This document shows, one piece after another, positions 34,101-44,957 of a stretch of DNA of 64,000 bases. The translations under genes were made by a program, and so were the position numbers. The notes beneath the pieces are model-generated. The model was given only the letters and a program-made list of their open reading frames with translations, made no database searches and was not told the origin of the DNA. Origin of the DNA: Rhynchopus euleeides (lineage: Eukaryota; Euglenozoa; Diplonemea; Diplonemida; Diplonemidae); assembly GCA_963210315.1 (NCBI GenBank), contig OY723276.1, positions 558,001 through 622,000 of the forward strand, written 5' to 3'. Positions within the stretch are counted from its first letter, which is position 1, and the number at the start of each line of letters is the position of its first letter.

Positions 34101-34574
34101 GGGGGCGGGCATCCCGGCCAGCGGGGAGGACCCGTGCAAGCGATCGATGTTCCCCCTGGCCGGGGTGCCGACCATGTCTGGGGACGATGCACACTTGCCG
34201 CCGGGCCCCCAGCCGCGCCCCACCCCGAGAAACAGGAGGTCTCGGGGCCGACACAAACACCTCCAAATAGAACACCAAATAGAACCCCAACCCCAACATC
34301 GCCCCCAACCCCACCTAGACCTAGCCGAGCCGCTGTGTGGGCAGGAGATACCCAGACAACGGCCCCGGAGAGCTGGAACCCCGTAGATGTGGCGTCAGGG
34401 GCAGGAGAACCCCGGCGCCTCCGTGGGGGGGGACAGGAGTACTCCCCCTCCACCATAGAGCAGGACGAGCAGTGGCTGACGCAGGCTGCAAGGAGACTGA
34501 TGGCGCTCCGGGTACCAGTGCCTAAGGATGGCAACTGTCAGTACGCCGGCCTTGCAGAGCAGTGCGCGGAGTAG
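34101..34574 (+). CDS. LINE ORF2 N-terminal segment, first half of OTU-like domain
   Basis: The same frame as ORF1 continues for 157 codons between TAG 34098-34100 and TAG 34572-34574. The first 120 residues are Pro/Thr-rich linker. The end holds LMALRVPVPKDGNCQYAGLA, which fits the OTU-family Asp-Gly-x-Cys active-site motif (D at 34527, C at 34536). The partner half lies after the TAG. An ATG-initiated start inside this stretch is possible at 34174 or 34501. Read as part of one polyprotein, or as a mutated segment, it needs the TAG to be passed. Confidence 0.6.
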   Translation, partial: GGGHPGQRGGPVQAIDVPPGRGADHVWGRCTLAAGPPAAPHPEKQEVSGPTQTPPNRTPNRTPTPTSPPTPPRPSRAAVWAGDTQTTAPESWNPVDVASGAGEPRRLRGGGQEYSPSTIEQDEQWLTQAARRLMALRVPVPKDGNCQYAGLAEQCAE

Positions 34575-37324
34575 ACAGCAGAAGGGTTGCGTGCAGCGGT
34601 GGCGACATCCATGCGGCAAGACGCAGAGCGCAGGGCCTCGTACGTGCCTGACCACGACGACCCGCAAGCTCCTGCATCCTACGACGACTACATCGAGAGA
34701 CAGACGCGTCTAGGGACATACGGGGACGCGGCCACACTTCGGGTTGCGGCAGAAGTCCTGGATGCGCAGGTGTGGCTGCTCGCCTCCAACAGCAAGCAAT
34801 ACATGACCCGGTGTGGGAAGGGTGCCAAGGTGCTGGGGCTTACGTGGAGGCCCTTCCACTACGATGTGCTTCGCCTTCCCCTGAGCCTGGCCCGGGAGCT
34901 AGCTGCGACGCCGGCAAACCAGTGGACTATCCCTGCAGATCTTCCCACGCCCGCCCCAGCCGCTGCAGGCGGGGCGCGCGCACCTTCAGCCAGCCAAGGA
35001 CCCACGGCGCCGCCGCCCCTGCGGCGATTGAGGCGCCCTGCACACCAATTATCATCGCCCGGAGTGCTCAGGGTGGCGACAGCTAACGTAACGTCGCTGC
35101 AAACGCACCTCGGCGACGTGGCGGGACTGAAGGCGGATGTTGTGGCCCTGCAGGAAACTCGTACGCCAGACCCGAGCAAGGGCACGCACAATGGCTACTT
35201 CGCAGCCCACGGCTGGGCTATGCACTGGGGCAAGGGCATGCCCAGGGTCGCAGGCGCGAACGGCCGCGAACAAACGAAGCCCGGGGGCGTGGCTGTCATG
35301 GTGAAGGAGGGCCTGGTCGCACAAGTGGTGCAGCCGAAGACCACGCAGGAAAAGAAGCTCTACGACAGCACCCGCATGGTACACGTCGTGCTAGCGATTG
35401 GAGACGGCAAAACGGCTCTTCACATCCTGTGCGTCTACGGTCACTCGGGGTCCGAAGTGGGCGAACAGCGGGAAGCCCTCCTGCAAGAGACGCTCGATCA
35501 CGCAGCTGGCTTGGGACAGGTACCCGTCCTGCTGATGGGGGACCTGAACACCAACCCAGAAACCAGCGCTGTCCTGTCCCAGGCGTGCCGGGTGGGCGGC
35601 TGGGTCGACGCGGCGACGACGCATGCGGACCTCGCACAGCAGAGCGTGCAGAACACCTGCTGGGCATCGGAGAACGGCACCCGGCTGGACATCTGCCTAA
35701 TGAACCCCTGCGCAGCGCCGGCACTGCGTCGAGTCGAGGTGGCAAAGCGGGGAGACTACAACATACCCACACACTGCCCGCTCTTCGTCGATCTGGACCT
35801 CACTGCCTTCCGCCGCCCCAAAAAGATCTGCATCCTCCCCACCCCTTTCCCTGCGGGCAAGCCCAAGCTGGGGGACGCTGCAGCAAGAGGGGTGATGCAG
35901 GACGTACTAGCAGAGGGGGAACTACGTCACGGAGCGACGGCCGCGCAGCTCCTCCACCGAGCTTCCACCTGCGGCGAGCGCTTCCTGAAGCGTGTCCATG
36001 TGGGCCACCTGGAGAGACAGGAAGCGGCCTACACGGGCAGGGCGGAGGGCTACCGTATGCAGTGGTCGCGGACGGCTACCAAGCACCATCCCGCTTCTGC
36101 ACGGGGGGCAGGAGACATGAACACCCGGGCGAAGGACGGGCTGCTAGGGAACATTCGATGCCTGGTCAAAGAAGGCCTCAAACGCCTGCAGGCAGAAAAA
36201 CCATACGGCCTCACGAACGGGGAGGAGCACGCCTGGAACGCCGCGAAGAAGCGCCTAAGGGAGGGCGGCCTCCCCCAGGGGCTGCAAGCGGCGCTGGCGA
36301 ACACAACCTCGCAGCTGCCAGACCTGGAGATTCTGGAGCAGGCCCTCATCGTCTTGGAGGGGTCGCAGAGGGGCATGTTTGACAGGCTCCGCGAAGCGAG
36401 AATCCGCACCTGGAAGGCGAGGATGCAGAAGGCTTGGACATACGAGGCAGGGCAGGTGTTTGCGTACCTCGCAGATCGTTTCTGCGCCCCAGCCACCTTC
36501 ATGCGGCGCGAAGATGGGTCCTTCACGGCCTGCCCCAAGGAGGCGGACGAGCTGCTGAGAAGCGACACGGCGTGGGGGGGATACTTCCGCAAGTACGCGA
36601 CAACGCCCGAGCCCCGGTGGGACACCTTCCGCCAGAGATACCTCCGCTTTCTCCCCGAGACGGCTGACATGGAGTGCAAGACCATCACAGCAGAAGACGT
36701 CGGGAAGGCCCTGGCCAAGATGTCCACGTCCACCTCACCGGGCCTGCACGGCTGGAGGGTCCACGAACTGAGACAACTCCCACACGAACTCCTCAAGCTC
36801 TTTGCGGAGGTGTTCAACGAGGTCGAACGATCGGGCGAGTGGCCGGAACAGTTAATGCATGCCATGATCTGCCTCATCCCCAAGCCTGGCAGCTCAGGCG
36901 AGCCTCTATCGCAGCGCCCCATCAGTATCACCCCTGTGCTGTATAGAGTGTGGGCAGCGATCCGGGTGAAACCGGCACTGAAGTGGTTGGAGACCATCGC
37001 ACCGGAGGACCTGCACGGCTGCCGGCCTGGCCACGGTGCAGAGGACCTCATCTGGCACCTGGCGGCACGCATCGAAGAGGCCCACCTCACGGGGCGACCG
37101 CTGCACGGAGTCGCCCTTGACTTCAAGAAGTGCTTCGACACGGTGCCTATCGACCTCACCTTCCGCCTGGCTGCGGAGCTCGGATTCGACACCCGTGTCC
37201 TGCGCACCCTGCGAGCAGCGTACAGGACGATGCAGCGGCACTTCCGGGCGAGTGGCACCATCGGAGAAGGCTTCCTGCCTACCAACGGCATCATGCAGGG
37301 CTGCCCCATCAGTGTCGTGCTGAT
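34575..37324 (+). CDS. LINE ORF2: OTU second half, APE endonuclease, RT up to motif B
   Basis: In frame with the previous segment. The first ~95 codons complete the OTU-like fold (LRAAVATSMRQDAE, a Y-x-x-Y-I region, TYGDAATLRVAAEVLDAQVW, and a catalytic-type His in the FHYDV motif at 34857). The APE domain follows (about 35070-35800): N in TANVTSLQ, E in ALQETR, MGDLNTNPET, TRLDICLMNP and THCPLF supply the expected catalytic residues. Then come a linker and RT fingers/palm with IPKPGSSGEPLSQRPIS, motif A LDFKKCFDTV and motif B MQGCPIS. The frame is broken at 37325 by a TA-flanked DNA insertion; beyond it RT motif C resumes at 38400. APE nicks target DNA and RT copies the element RNA. Confidence 0.85.
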
Positions 37325-37326
37325 TA

Positions 37327-38397
37327 CTGGGGGGGGTCAAATAGTACTACCGGGTAGTACTAATAGGCGGGACCCCTTGCCTAAATCGTGAAAATGTAGA
37401 TAAATGGTAATTGGTGACAATGAGTCACTTTTATGACCCCCAGGTCGCCAAAACACTGTTTATCGGCATGTTTGGAATCCGTACGGATTGTGATGGGGTC
37501 ATTTCAGTTGTGAGTTGCCTAATTTCAACCTTGTTTATGGGTTGGCTTCCGGGCCAAAGATCCTCCAGAGGTTCAATGGGATCCAAGGGGATCATACACA
37601 TGCAGATCCCTTCGCCGGTACACTACCGACACCCAGTAAACACCCGCATCACTGGTGTTCAACACAGCGGCGAATCACGTGTCGCGCGCCGTGCTCGAGA
37701 GGGCCCCACCTCGCTCGGCGGTGTGGAAGGGGCGTCTCTTGAGGTCGATGACCTGCTTGCAGACCAAAAGATCGTTAGGCCATGCTTTCACACCGAGGAT
37801 CGGTACTGAAGATCATGTATCGAGCAAGCTTTTACCCTTATGCTCTACGTGAGATTTCTGTTCTCACTGAGCTTGCCTTCGGACACCTGCGTTAATGTGT
37901 AACAGAGTGTGCCGCCCCAACCAAACTCCCCACCTGACTGGTGTCTCCAAACGAGGACTCACTAGCTAACGCCAGTTTGTCGCTAGACAACCTCCCCCAC
38001 AGCCAGTGCCCCCATGCAGGTTACTGCGTACTGCAGCTCTTCCTTGCGATCGCTTCAAGGTTCGCCAGGTCATGACGGGTCTCATTTCGGGACAGTTGTG
38101 TGGGAGAAACGGGTTGGACGGGTTCTTATGTATCCGATGGTCTGTGGTGGTTGGCAGTGCTGCTCTTCAGAGCGTGGCGTTGATTACCAGCTCAGCCAGG
38201 AGGCTCGGTGCAACCGATTTCTCTCAGCGGCATGCCCCTACTACAGGGGCAACAGTCTTAGAAAGGGGAAAAAATGGACAAAAAGGGGGGTAGTACTAAT
38301 ATACTGGAAAAACAATCTATTTTGAAAAACCCGGGGGGTAGTTGTATTTGAGGGGGTAGTTGTATTTAAAGGGGTAGTACTATTTGACCCCCCCCAG
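37327..38397. mobile_element. TA-flanked DNA element inserted in the LINE reverse transcriptase
   Basis: Ends are CTGGGGGGGGTCAAATAGTA and its complement (one G longer), flanked by TA at 37325-37326 and 38398-38399. Dropping one TA joins the RT frame without a shift, so this is a recent, clean insertion between motifs B and C. Inside, the minus strand (about 37820-37565) encodes KAWPNDLLVCKQVIDL, then after a TGA, VYWVSVVYRRRDLHVYDPLG. This looks like the N-terminal W-x-N-D and the (H/Y)W...D part of a Ulp1-type cysteine protease, decayed. No transposase was recognised. Confidence 0.85.
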
Positions 38398-38399
38398 TA

Positions 38400-41305
38400 A
38401 CGTGCTGGTGGGTGTGTGGATGCGGATGGTCGAACACCGGCAGGACACGAGGGCGCTATCCTTCGTCGACGATGTGTACGCCACAGCCTCCAGTCCGGAG
38501 GTCCTACAAGAGGTGGTGAACGACTCTGCGGATTTCTCTCACGACACCGGGATGGCTATTTGCGCAGAAATTAAGTCCCACGTGTTCTCAACATCCCCCG
38601 GGCCGCTCCGGATCATGTACCGGGCGAGGGACGGCGAGGCCACTCCCCTCCGGAAACGCAACAGCTTTGACTGTCTCGGGGCCATGCTGCACGCGCGCCT
38701 GATCAGGGAAGGGCGCACAGCGCCCCAGTCCGAGCGCATCGCCCGTCGGAAAGAGGGGGCGCAGCAGAACCTCCGCAGAACCTCAGCGCTGCCCCTGCCG
38801 GTGCAATGGAAAGGGCAGGCGGCTGCGATGACGGCGGGGGCACGGCTGTATTACGATGCCCTCGTAACTCGTTGGGACAGCAAGGCCATCAGGCGATGGA
38901 GGGGCCTCTTCGTCGCCGCGCTCTGGTCTGGCCCACCACGCAGAGCGCAAGAGATCGTGCTGTGTGTCCTCCATCAGGCGCACCGGGTGGACCCCGCTAT
39001 CGCTCCTCCCTACCGGCAGATCACCACGTGGGCCAAGCAGATCAAAAAGTGGGGCCACAGCAGGGTGCTGTCCGAGGAAGCATGGGGGAGCAAAGAGAGG
39101 CTTGAGGGGACAGGCCCCCTTGCGCTCTTCTGGGCTGCCCTGCAAGGGATAGGATGGCGCTGGAGTACGGCGACCACCCTGGCCTACACGGACGAGGCTG
39201 GTCGCGCTGTCACCTTCGACCCTGTTGCAGCAACGCCGAGCGCCTGGGCGATCTTCGCGCACGACCTCCGCCAAACCCTGCGAAACGCCACGGCGGGGAA
39301 GCTGGCTGAACGCAGAGAGGACTTCCAAGGAGCAGAGCACGGCATTGACGGAAGGGTGACACGTTGCGTCCTGGAGGGGGAGGGCGCCGCAATTACGGGA
39401 TACCAGCGAGGCCTCCTCCGCTCTGTCATTGCAGGGGCGGTGCCTGCCCGAGGGCGCACGGGCCTGGGGGAGGTGTGCCGGTACTGCACAGCTGGGGCCC
39501 CGGAGACGGTGTCGCACCTATGGTGGGACTGCGCGGCATGGGAGCCGGTCCGCCAGAAATACCCCGTAGCAGCGAGGGACCGAACTGCCTGGCCGGCATG
39601 CCTGGCGCAGTGTGGGGTAGCGCCCGTGTACAGATACGGCGTTCCGGAGAACGAGCAGCCGCTGCCCATGTCTTTTGCTGACAGAATCACCACCGTGGCG
39701 CAGCTGCACCGCTACTTCATCGCAGTCTTGGCGGCGCGACAGGAGAAGGACGGGCTGCTCGACCGCTCTGTACGCCACCACCGCACTACAGTCTACCCCT
39801 GGGAGTGGAGCACCCCCACCCCCGAGAGTGCCTGCATCCCTGCACTGGCGCCATCCGAAGTCAAGCAGACGTGGGGCAAGCGGCCCCCAGGCATGTGGGT
39901 GGCTCTCTGCGACTGGCTAAGGGGCCTGAAGTGGGGACCGCAGGGGGGTGAGCAAACTGTGACCCTGATGGAGCTAGCCGTGGACTTCGAGCTGTCGACG
40001 GGCCTCACCCTCCCAGACACCGTGACACGCCGCATCCGCCCCCCTACCCACGTGGACCCGAATAAGAAGGGTGCGAGGGAGGCCCGCCCGCGCATTCCTG
40101 CAGACACGGCCCCGGGGCTCACCCTGTACTTTGACGGTGGCGCGCGCGACAACGGCACCCCCTTCGCTGTGGCGGGGGCAGGGGCGGTGCTGTACCAAGA
40201 CGGCTGCAAGGTCTCAGAGAAAGTGCTCCCGCTGCTGAACGTGCGTAGCAACAACATTGCTGAGTACGAGGCGCTACGAGCAGGCCTGCGCCTCCTCGAG
40301 AGGGGCGATGCCCCTGAGGGCCCAGTCACAGTGCGAGGCGACTCCCAGGTGGTGCTGCGGCAGCTCCGAGGGGAATCCCTGTGCCGGGATGCCGCCCTCC
40401 GTCCTCTTTTCCTCAGCACGTCCGCGCTGGCTGCGGACCTCCAACCGAGGTTCACTCTCACGTATGAGCATGTGAAGAGGGAATCCAACACCGATGCTGA
40501 CGCCCTCAGCAACGCCGCGATGGATGAGGCTGAAAGGCTGGGGGCCTCGCGGCAGAAGCTCCAGCAGGACCTCACGGTGTTCCAGAGCAGTATCCTAGGG
40601 AAAGCCGCCTCGCTGAAAGGACTCTGCAGTATGGTGACGAAAGTGGGCAAAGGGCCCTGGCATTGCGGTCATGCTGCCAACTCAACGGTCCTCACGGCTC
40701 TCGGCGGAACTGTGGCGGCGGGCCTGTCGAGGAGGGCCCAACTGAACCCTGCCACTGAATCGGTGATGCGCAGCCTCCAAGCACACCTGGCTGAGCCAGT
40801 CCACAGCCGGCAAGATACGGTATTCCATGACCGCGGAATGGCGTGGGCCGCCACCTTCGCCCCACAGCCGCACTACCCAGAGGGCTGGCAGCAGCCGGCC
40901 CAGCAGTGGGCGGCGCGCGGTCGGCAGGCCAACAGCCGGGTGGGACGCCCATGGGAGCGGAGGGGCGCTGCCCCCCGTACTGCCCCCCCTGGTGCCAGGA
41001 GGAACGCAAAGGTGCTTGCCTGCAAGTTGCATTGGAAGCCCCGTTGCTCGGCATGCCAAAAGCGACGCCTCCCAGAGGAGGTGTGCTGCCGCAACCACCA
41101 CAAAGAGGGGGACGGGCTCCCGGTCACTATGGGCTTCTGCAAACGCCACAGCATGGACCGATGCGGTGACTGCTACAGCGATGGCAAATCACTAACACAT
41201 TGCTGCCACACACACCACGCTGGCTATGCTGCACGCCCTCCTCCCCGGAGTGGCACTGAGTTGGCCCCACACTCTAACCCGAGTGGGGCCTCCGCTGTGA
41301 CGTAG
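38400..41305 (+). CDS. LINE ORF2 3' part: RT motif C to RNase H and Cys/His-rich end
   Basis: Resumes the RT frame after the insertion. SFVDDVYATA at about 38461 is RT motif C with the catalytic Asp pair. A long thumb/connection region follows, then CRYCTAGAPETVSHLWWDC (39476-39532), a C-x2-C-x8-H-x4-C zinc-knuckle-like motif common after LINE RTs. RNase HI lies at about 40115-40540: YFDGGARDNG, NIAEYEALRAGL, VRGDSQVVLRQL and HVKRESNTDADALSN contain its D, E, D, D residues. The C-terminus (41020-41240) is rich in C-x2-C and H-x3-H motifs. It ends at a TAG. It has no start of its own, so with the split it is a broken gene copy; otherwise no stops or frameshifts are seen. Confidence 0.85.
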
Positions 41306-41385
41306 AAGTGGGCGGGGGTGGGCAATGATCCGCGCAGGATCTCCCCACACAAAACGTGGTCACCACACACACACACACACAAAGA

Positions 41386-41823
41386 AACCGGCTGATGAAG
41401 GGGGCTGATCACGAGAACTCTTGAAACCGCAAAAAGAATGCTGAAACCTGGTTGGGAGGGGTGGGAGGTGGCTGGGGAGGTATCGGTGGGGCTGTCACTT
41501 TGCAGGGCACCTGCAGAATACGATGCGTGCCACTCGAGGGTTGGAGAAGAGGAAGAAGAGAAGGGGGGGGGGGGGGGGGGGAGAGTCTGTGTGTGGCGTG
41601 TCCACCCATGGGTGTGAAGGGCGGGCTGCTGGCCTGCCCTCCGCACCTTCACCCTCCCCGACATGTGCCAACCGCAAATAGAATCACCTCCAAACATACT
41701 GCACTGCCACGCGCGGGGAAGAGACCCGGAAAGAGGGATCGGGGCCACCCCTCTTGCCCTCTGTGTGTGGGGAGGGCATTCAATAAGGTGGTGGCTTCGA
41801 TCTGAAAGCGGCAACATAGCAAG
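41386..41823. other. Spacer after the LINE
   Basis: G(19) near 41563-41581 and anonymous sequence; no gene recognised. Confidence 0.5.
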
Positions 41824-41887
41824 CACACATTGGGCGTTATACCCGGTGCATACCCGGTATATATCCAGGCATAACGCCCAATGTATG
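41824..41887. repeat. 64 bp palindromic mini-element
   Basis: Ends CA(C/T)ACATTGGGCGTTAT and complement, the same ends as the 3.07 kb element that begins at the next base. The middle holds two CATACCCGG-like units. Confidence 0.6.
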
Positions 41888-44800
41888 CATACATTGGGCG
41901 TTATTCCGTTACCAGTAACGGTAATAACGTTATTTTTGCGTTATTTTTTGACCCCAAAAAAGGCAGCATTTCCCGGTGAATCTGACCCGAAACTCGGGTC
42001 CCTACCCCTGGTGCCCCTGACGACCCCATATTGCGTAGTTTGTGCGTAGTGAAAAGGGGGGGGGGGGGTCTCATTCTTTGATTTACTCAGCCATTCTCTG
42101 TCTCTATGCCGGGACCCCAAACTCAAGGAGTTCTTGCTGTTCCGGGGTCAGTGAGGGTGCAGGCGCTTCAGGTGCTGCAGGTGCTGCAGGTTCTTCAGGT
42201 GCTGCAGCGCTGGCAGCCTTCGGTGCGGGTTTCGACGCAGTCTTTGCAGGTCTCTTTGGGGGTGCCCTTTGGCGCGGTGCCTGCTTCAGCTCGTCGGGTG
42301 GAAGCATCAACGCATCATTAAGCGGTGCCTGCTTCAGCTCCTCCGGGTGGAAGCGTCAACGCATCATTAAGGAAGAAGGAAGCACAGTTGCTACGCTTTT
42401 TTGCAGCTGCAGGAAACGACACCATACCCAACAACAATCCCCAGACCGTCGAGGGAGAGTGGGCGCCTGGATCCCGTGACACAGATCTCTAGTGCCGTTG
42501 TGATCCCCTCGGATAACGTCTCCTGGACGTTGTCAGCGGAGGTTGCCTGTGTGGCGGTGACCTCCGTATACCCCGCGGGATCCAGTGCCAGTAGCGCCTT
42601 CTTCAGCTTTTCGTCGACCCTCGGCCGACGCTCTCCTTGATGTCAAGGGCCACCTTCAGGGTGGCACCTCGCAGCGCCCTGAAGGCTGTGATCGTATCAT
42701 CATTCACAATCTCGAGGGTGTTCTACGCGGCTCCTGGAACTCACTTCCTTCTCAGGTGTTTCTGGGCATGGGGCAACCTTGCCCAGGTGTTTCTGGAGTC
42801 CCGCCCCACATGTCGTGCGTTCTTTCGTACGGTGTATAGTGAGTTCTGGCAATAATTTTTTGCTCGGTCAGCGCAGTGCCTCCAGTCCTGTCTCAGTAGC
42901 CACACAGAAAGGGGGACCAAAAAAACTGGGGGGGGACCAAAAAGCGAGACCCCCCCCCAGATTGCGTAGTTTGTGCGTAGTGAAAAAGGGGTAAATCAGG
43001 GGCACCAACCCCCCCTAAAAGAATTTTCTTGGGTAAAATATCACTCCAGGGGGCCACTCCGTGATGTCAAAAAATTGGAAAACGTTTTCTCCAAAAATAA
43101 CGCGTTATTTTTCCGTTATTTTCATGAAAACTTGCGTTATTCGGACAATTTTGCGGGCGGATGGTGTAGTTTTTGGTGGAGATGGCACCAGAATACCCCC
43201 CTGGCCCGGCTGGGACCATTTTTTGGATAATAACGCACGGACATGTCGAGTTTCGTGAAAAAATCATGTTTTTTGGCTTTTTCAAGGCAAATGCTGCAGA
43301 AACCCCTGCAACCTTGCAGTATCCAATGTTCCTGGAGTGAAATTTGGAGTGAAAATCACTCCAAAATCACTCAGTGTGGACGCAGAAGTGAATCCTTCAG
43401 GAATACACCCGCACAACTCACATTGGCGGAGTAAAAACCACCTGATATTTTTACTCGTTACGAGCGACGAAGTAGCGCGAAGTAGCGACGTGCCCATTTT
43501 TTCCCGGCCCGTTCTAAAATATTTACGTTCCAAAAGTCCGTTTACTGGTGCTGTCAAAAATGCTTCGCACAATATACGCACGAACTACCCAAAGTACGCT
43601 CGGGCTACGCACGAAGTACGCAGGAACTACGCAATTTGAACTTTCTTGCACCCCCCAGTCATTATTTGCACGCACTCCAGGTCCCATATTTGCACCAGTG
43701 CAAATATGAGACCTGGAATGCAAATATGGTAGCTGGAGTGCAAATATGAGGAATTTCCGAGTTCGTCGTGCTGTGCAAAACATGACTGGGTTGTGCAAGA
43801 AACCATCATCTGCACCCCGTATCGGACTCAATTGCACCCTCGTGCAGGTAAAAAAAGGCCTCGGGCCTCCGGCCCTCGGACCGTTGTTTTATTACGCACA
43901 CGACCTTCGCGCGGAAAGTGTCATTCAGCCCTGCCAAACGTGCTCTACACACCACCCCCTTCATCAGGCAAGTGGGTTTGTAAGGGTGTCTGGAAGCGTC
44001 AACGCTCGGGTGCAGGAAATATACATTTTGGTCACAAATGGCGTTACACGCACTACGCACAACGTGTGCACGACTTCGGCAGAACTACGCACAACCAACG
44101 CAATTTGGACCTTTCAACAACACCATTTACGGTACTTCGATTTTGGGTGGGAAAGATGGGGCAAGGAAGTGGAAAAAACTGCGAAGAAGGTCGAAAATTT
44201 TCACATTTTCATCAGAAACCATATTCAACGGATTCCGATTTTCGGGTGAAATCAAGCAGGTTGGCGCAAATGGCTCATGTTCACCCAAAAATGCACCTAC
44301 CAAACCTCTTTTGCTTGATTTTTGGGACGGCATGGGTGATCCAGAGGCCAAAAATCACGATTTTTTCACCAATTCCTTCGACAACGGACAGTTCCAGACC
44401 ACAAGGACCACATTTTGGGGTCAGAATTTTCTCGGTCAAAAAATTCGAAAAATCTGAAATCTCTCGGAATTTTGAGCATTTTTCGAGATTGGCATGCCCA
44501 TTTTAGACCCTTTGCGTGGCTCTAAACCCAAAAATTTGCTCGAAAATGGCCTCAAATAGCCTAAAACAGCCCATTCTGGCCACCCCGAAAAAAAAATTCG
44601 AAAAGGGTCCCCCTATAGAAGTTGCCCAAAAATACCGAAAATAACGCGGTATTACCGGTAATAACGGTAATAACGTTACCGATAACGTTATTACCGTTAC
44701 TGATAACGGTATTACCGTTACCGATAACGGTAATAACGGTAATAACGTTACCGATAACGTTATTACCGTTATTACCGTTCCTGATAACGGTAATAACGGT

Positions 44801-44957
44801 ATTACCGTTATCGATAACGGTATAACGCGGAAAAATAACGTTACCGATTTTCGGATAACGTTATTCGGCCGTTCTGGAACGTTATTAACGGTAAGTTATT
44901 TTACCGAAAAAATAACGGTATTACCGTTACTGGTAACGCAATAACGCCCGATGTATG
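41888..44957. mobile_element. 3.07 kb TIR element with palindromic TAACG repeats and gene-like fragment
   Basis: The left end CATACATTGGGCGTTATTCC and the complement of the right end (CATACATCGGGCGTTATTGC) match for about 45 bp, through CGTTACCAGTAACGGTAATA. 44640-44935 is a dense array of (GTTATTACCGGTAATAACG)-type units in both orientations. A minus-strand region (42104-42740) has coding-like pieces: RALRGATLKVALDIKE, EKLKKALLALDPAGYTEVTA and an Ala/Pro/Lys-rich C-terminus ending LTPEQQELLEFGVPA. A frame break near 42620 and a 47 bp tandem duplication (42283-42376) disrupt it. No transposase was recognised. Parts of 43000-44600 are AT-rich. Confidence 0.65.
42104..42740 (-). pseudogene. Possible captured gene fragment inside the TIR element
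   Basis: Minus-strand reading gives a helix-rich segment (FRALRGATLKVALDIKES), then a frame change. Next comes DEKLKKALLALDPAGYTEVT ... QETLSEGITTALEICVTGS, further frame breaks, and a low-complexity A/P/K tail ending in TAA... context at 42104. The protein is not recognised. It could be a fragment with unrecognised introns rather than a pseudogene. Confidence 0.3.

Larger units (their letters stand above)
31696..41385 (+). mobile_element. LINE with ORF1, OTU, APE, RT and RNase H
   Basis: About 9.7 kb including a 1.07 kb insertion. It starts just after (CA)n at 31677-31695 and ends after a tail (41308-41361) and (CA)n at 41362-41380. The order is coiled-coil ORF1, OTU-like domain, apurinic-type endonuclease, reverse transcriptase, CCHC-like motif, RNase HI and a terminal Cys/His-rich region. 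This order resembles algal LINEs of the Dualen/RandI and related OTU-bearing groups, but no restriction-like endonuclease is evident. ORF1, OTU and APE-RT lie in one frame interrupted only by TAG at 34098-34100 and 34572-34574. Shortened relatives lie at 10115-10809 and 11817-11875. Confidence 0.85.

Noticed and set aside
44640..44935. Possible CRISPR-like array of TAACG units
   Set aside because: Units are degenerate, palindromic and without regular unique spacers; this is a eukaryotic palindromic satellite inside a transposable element.
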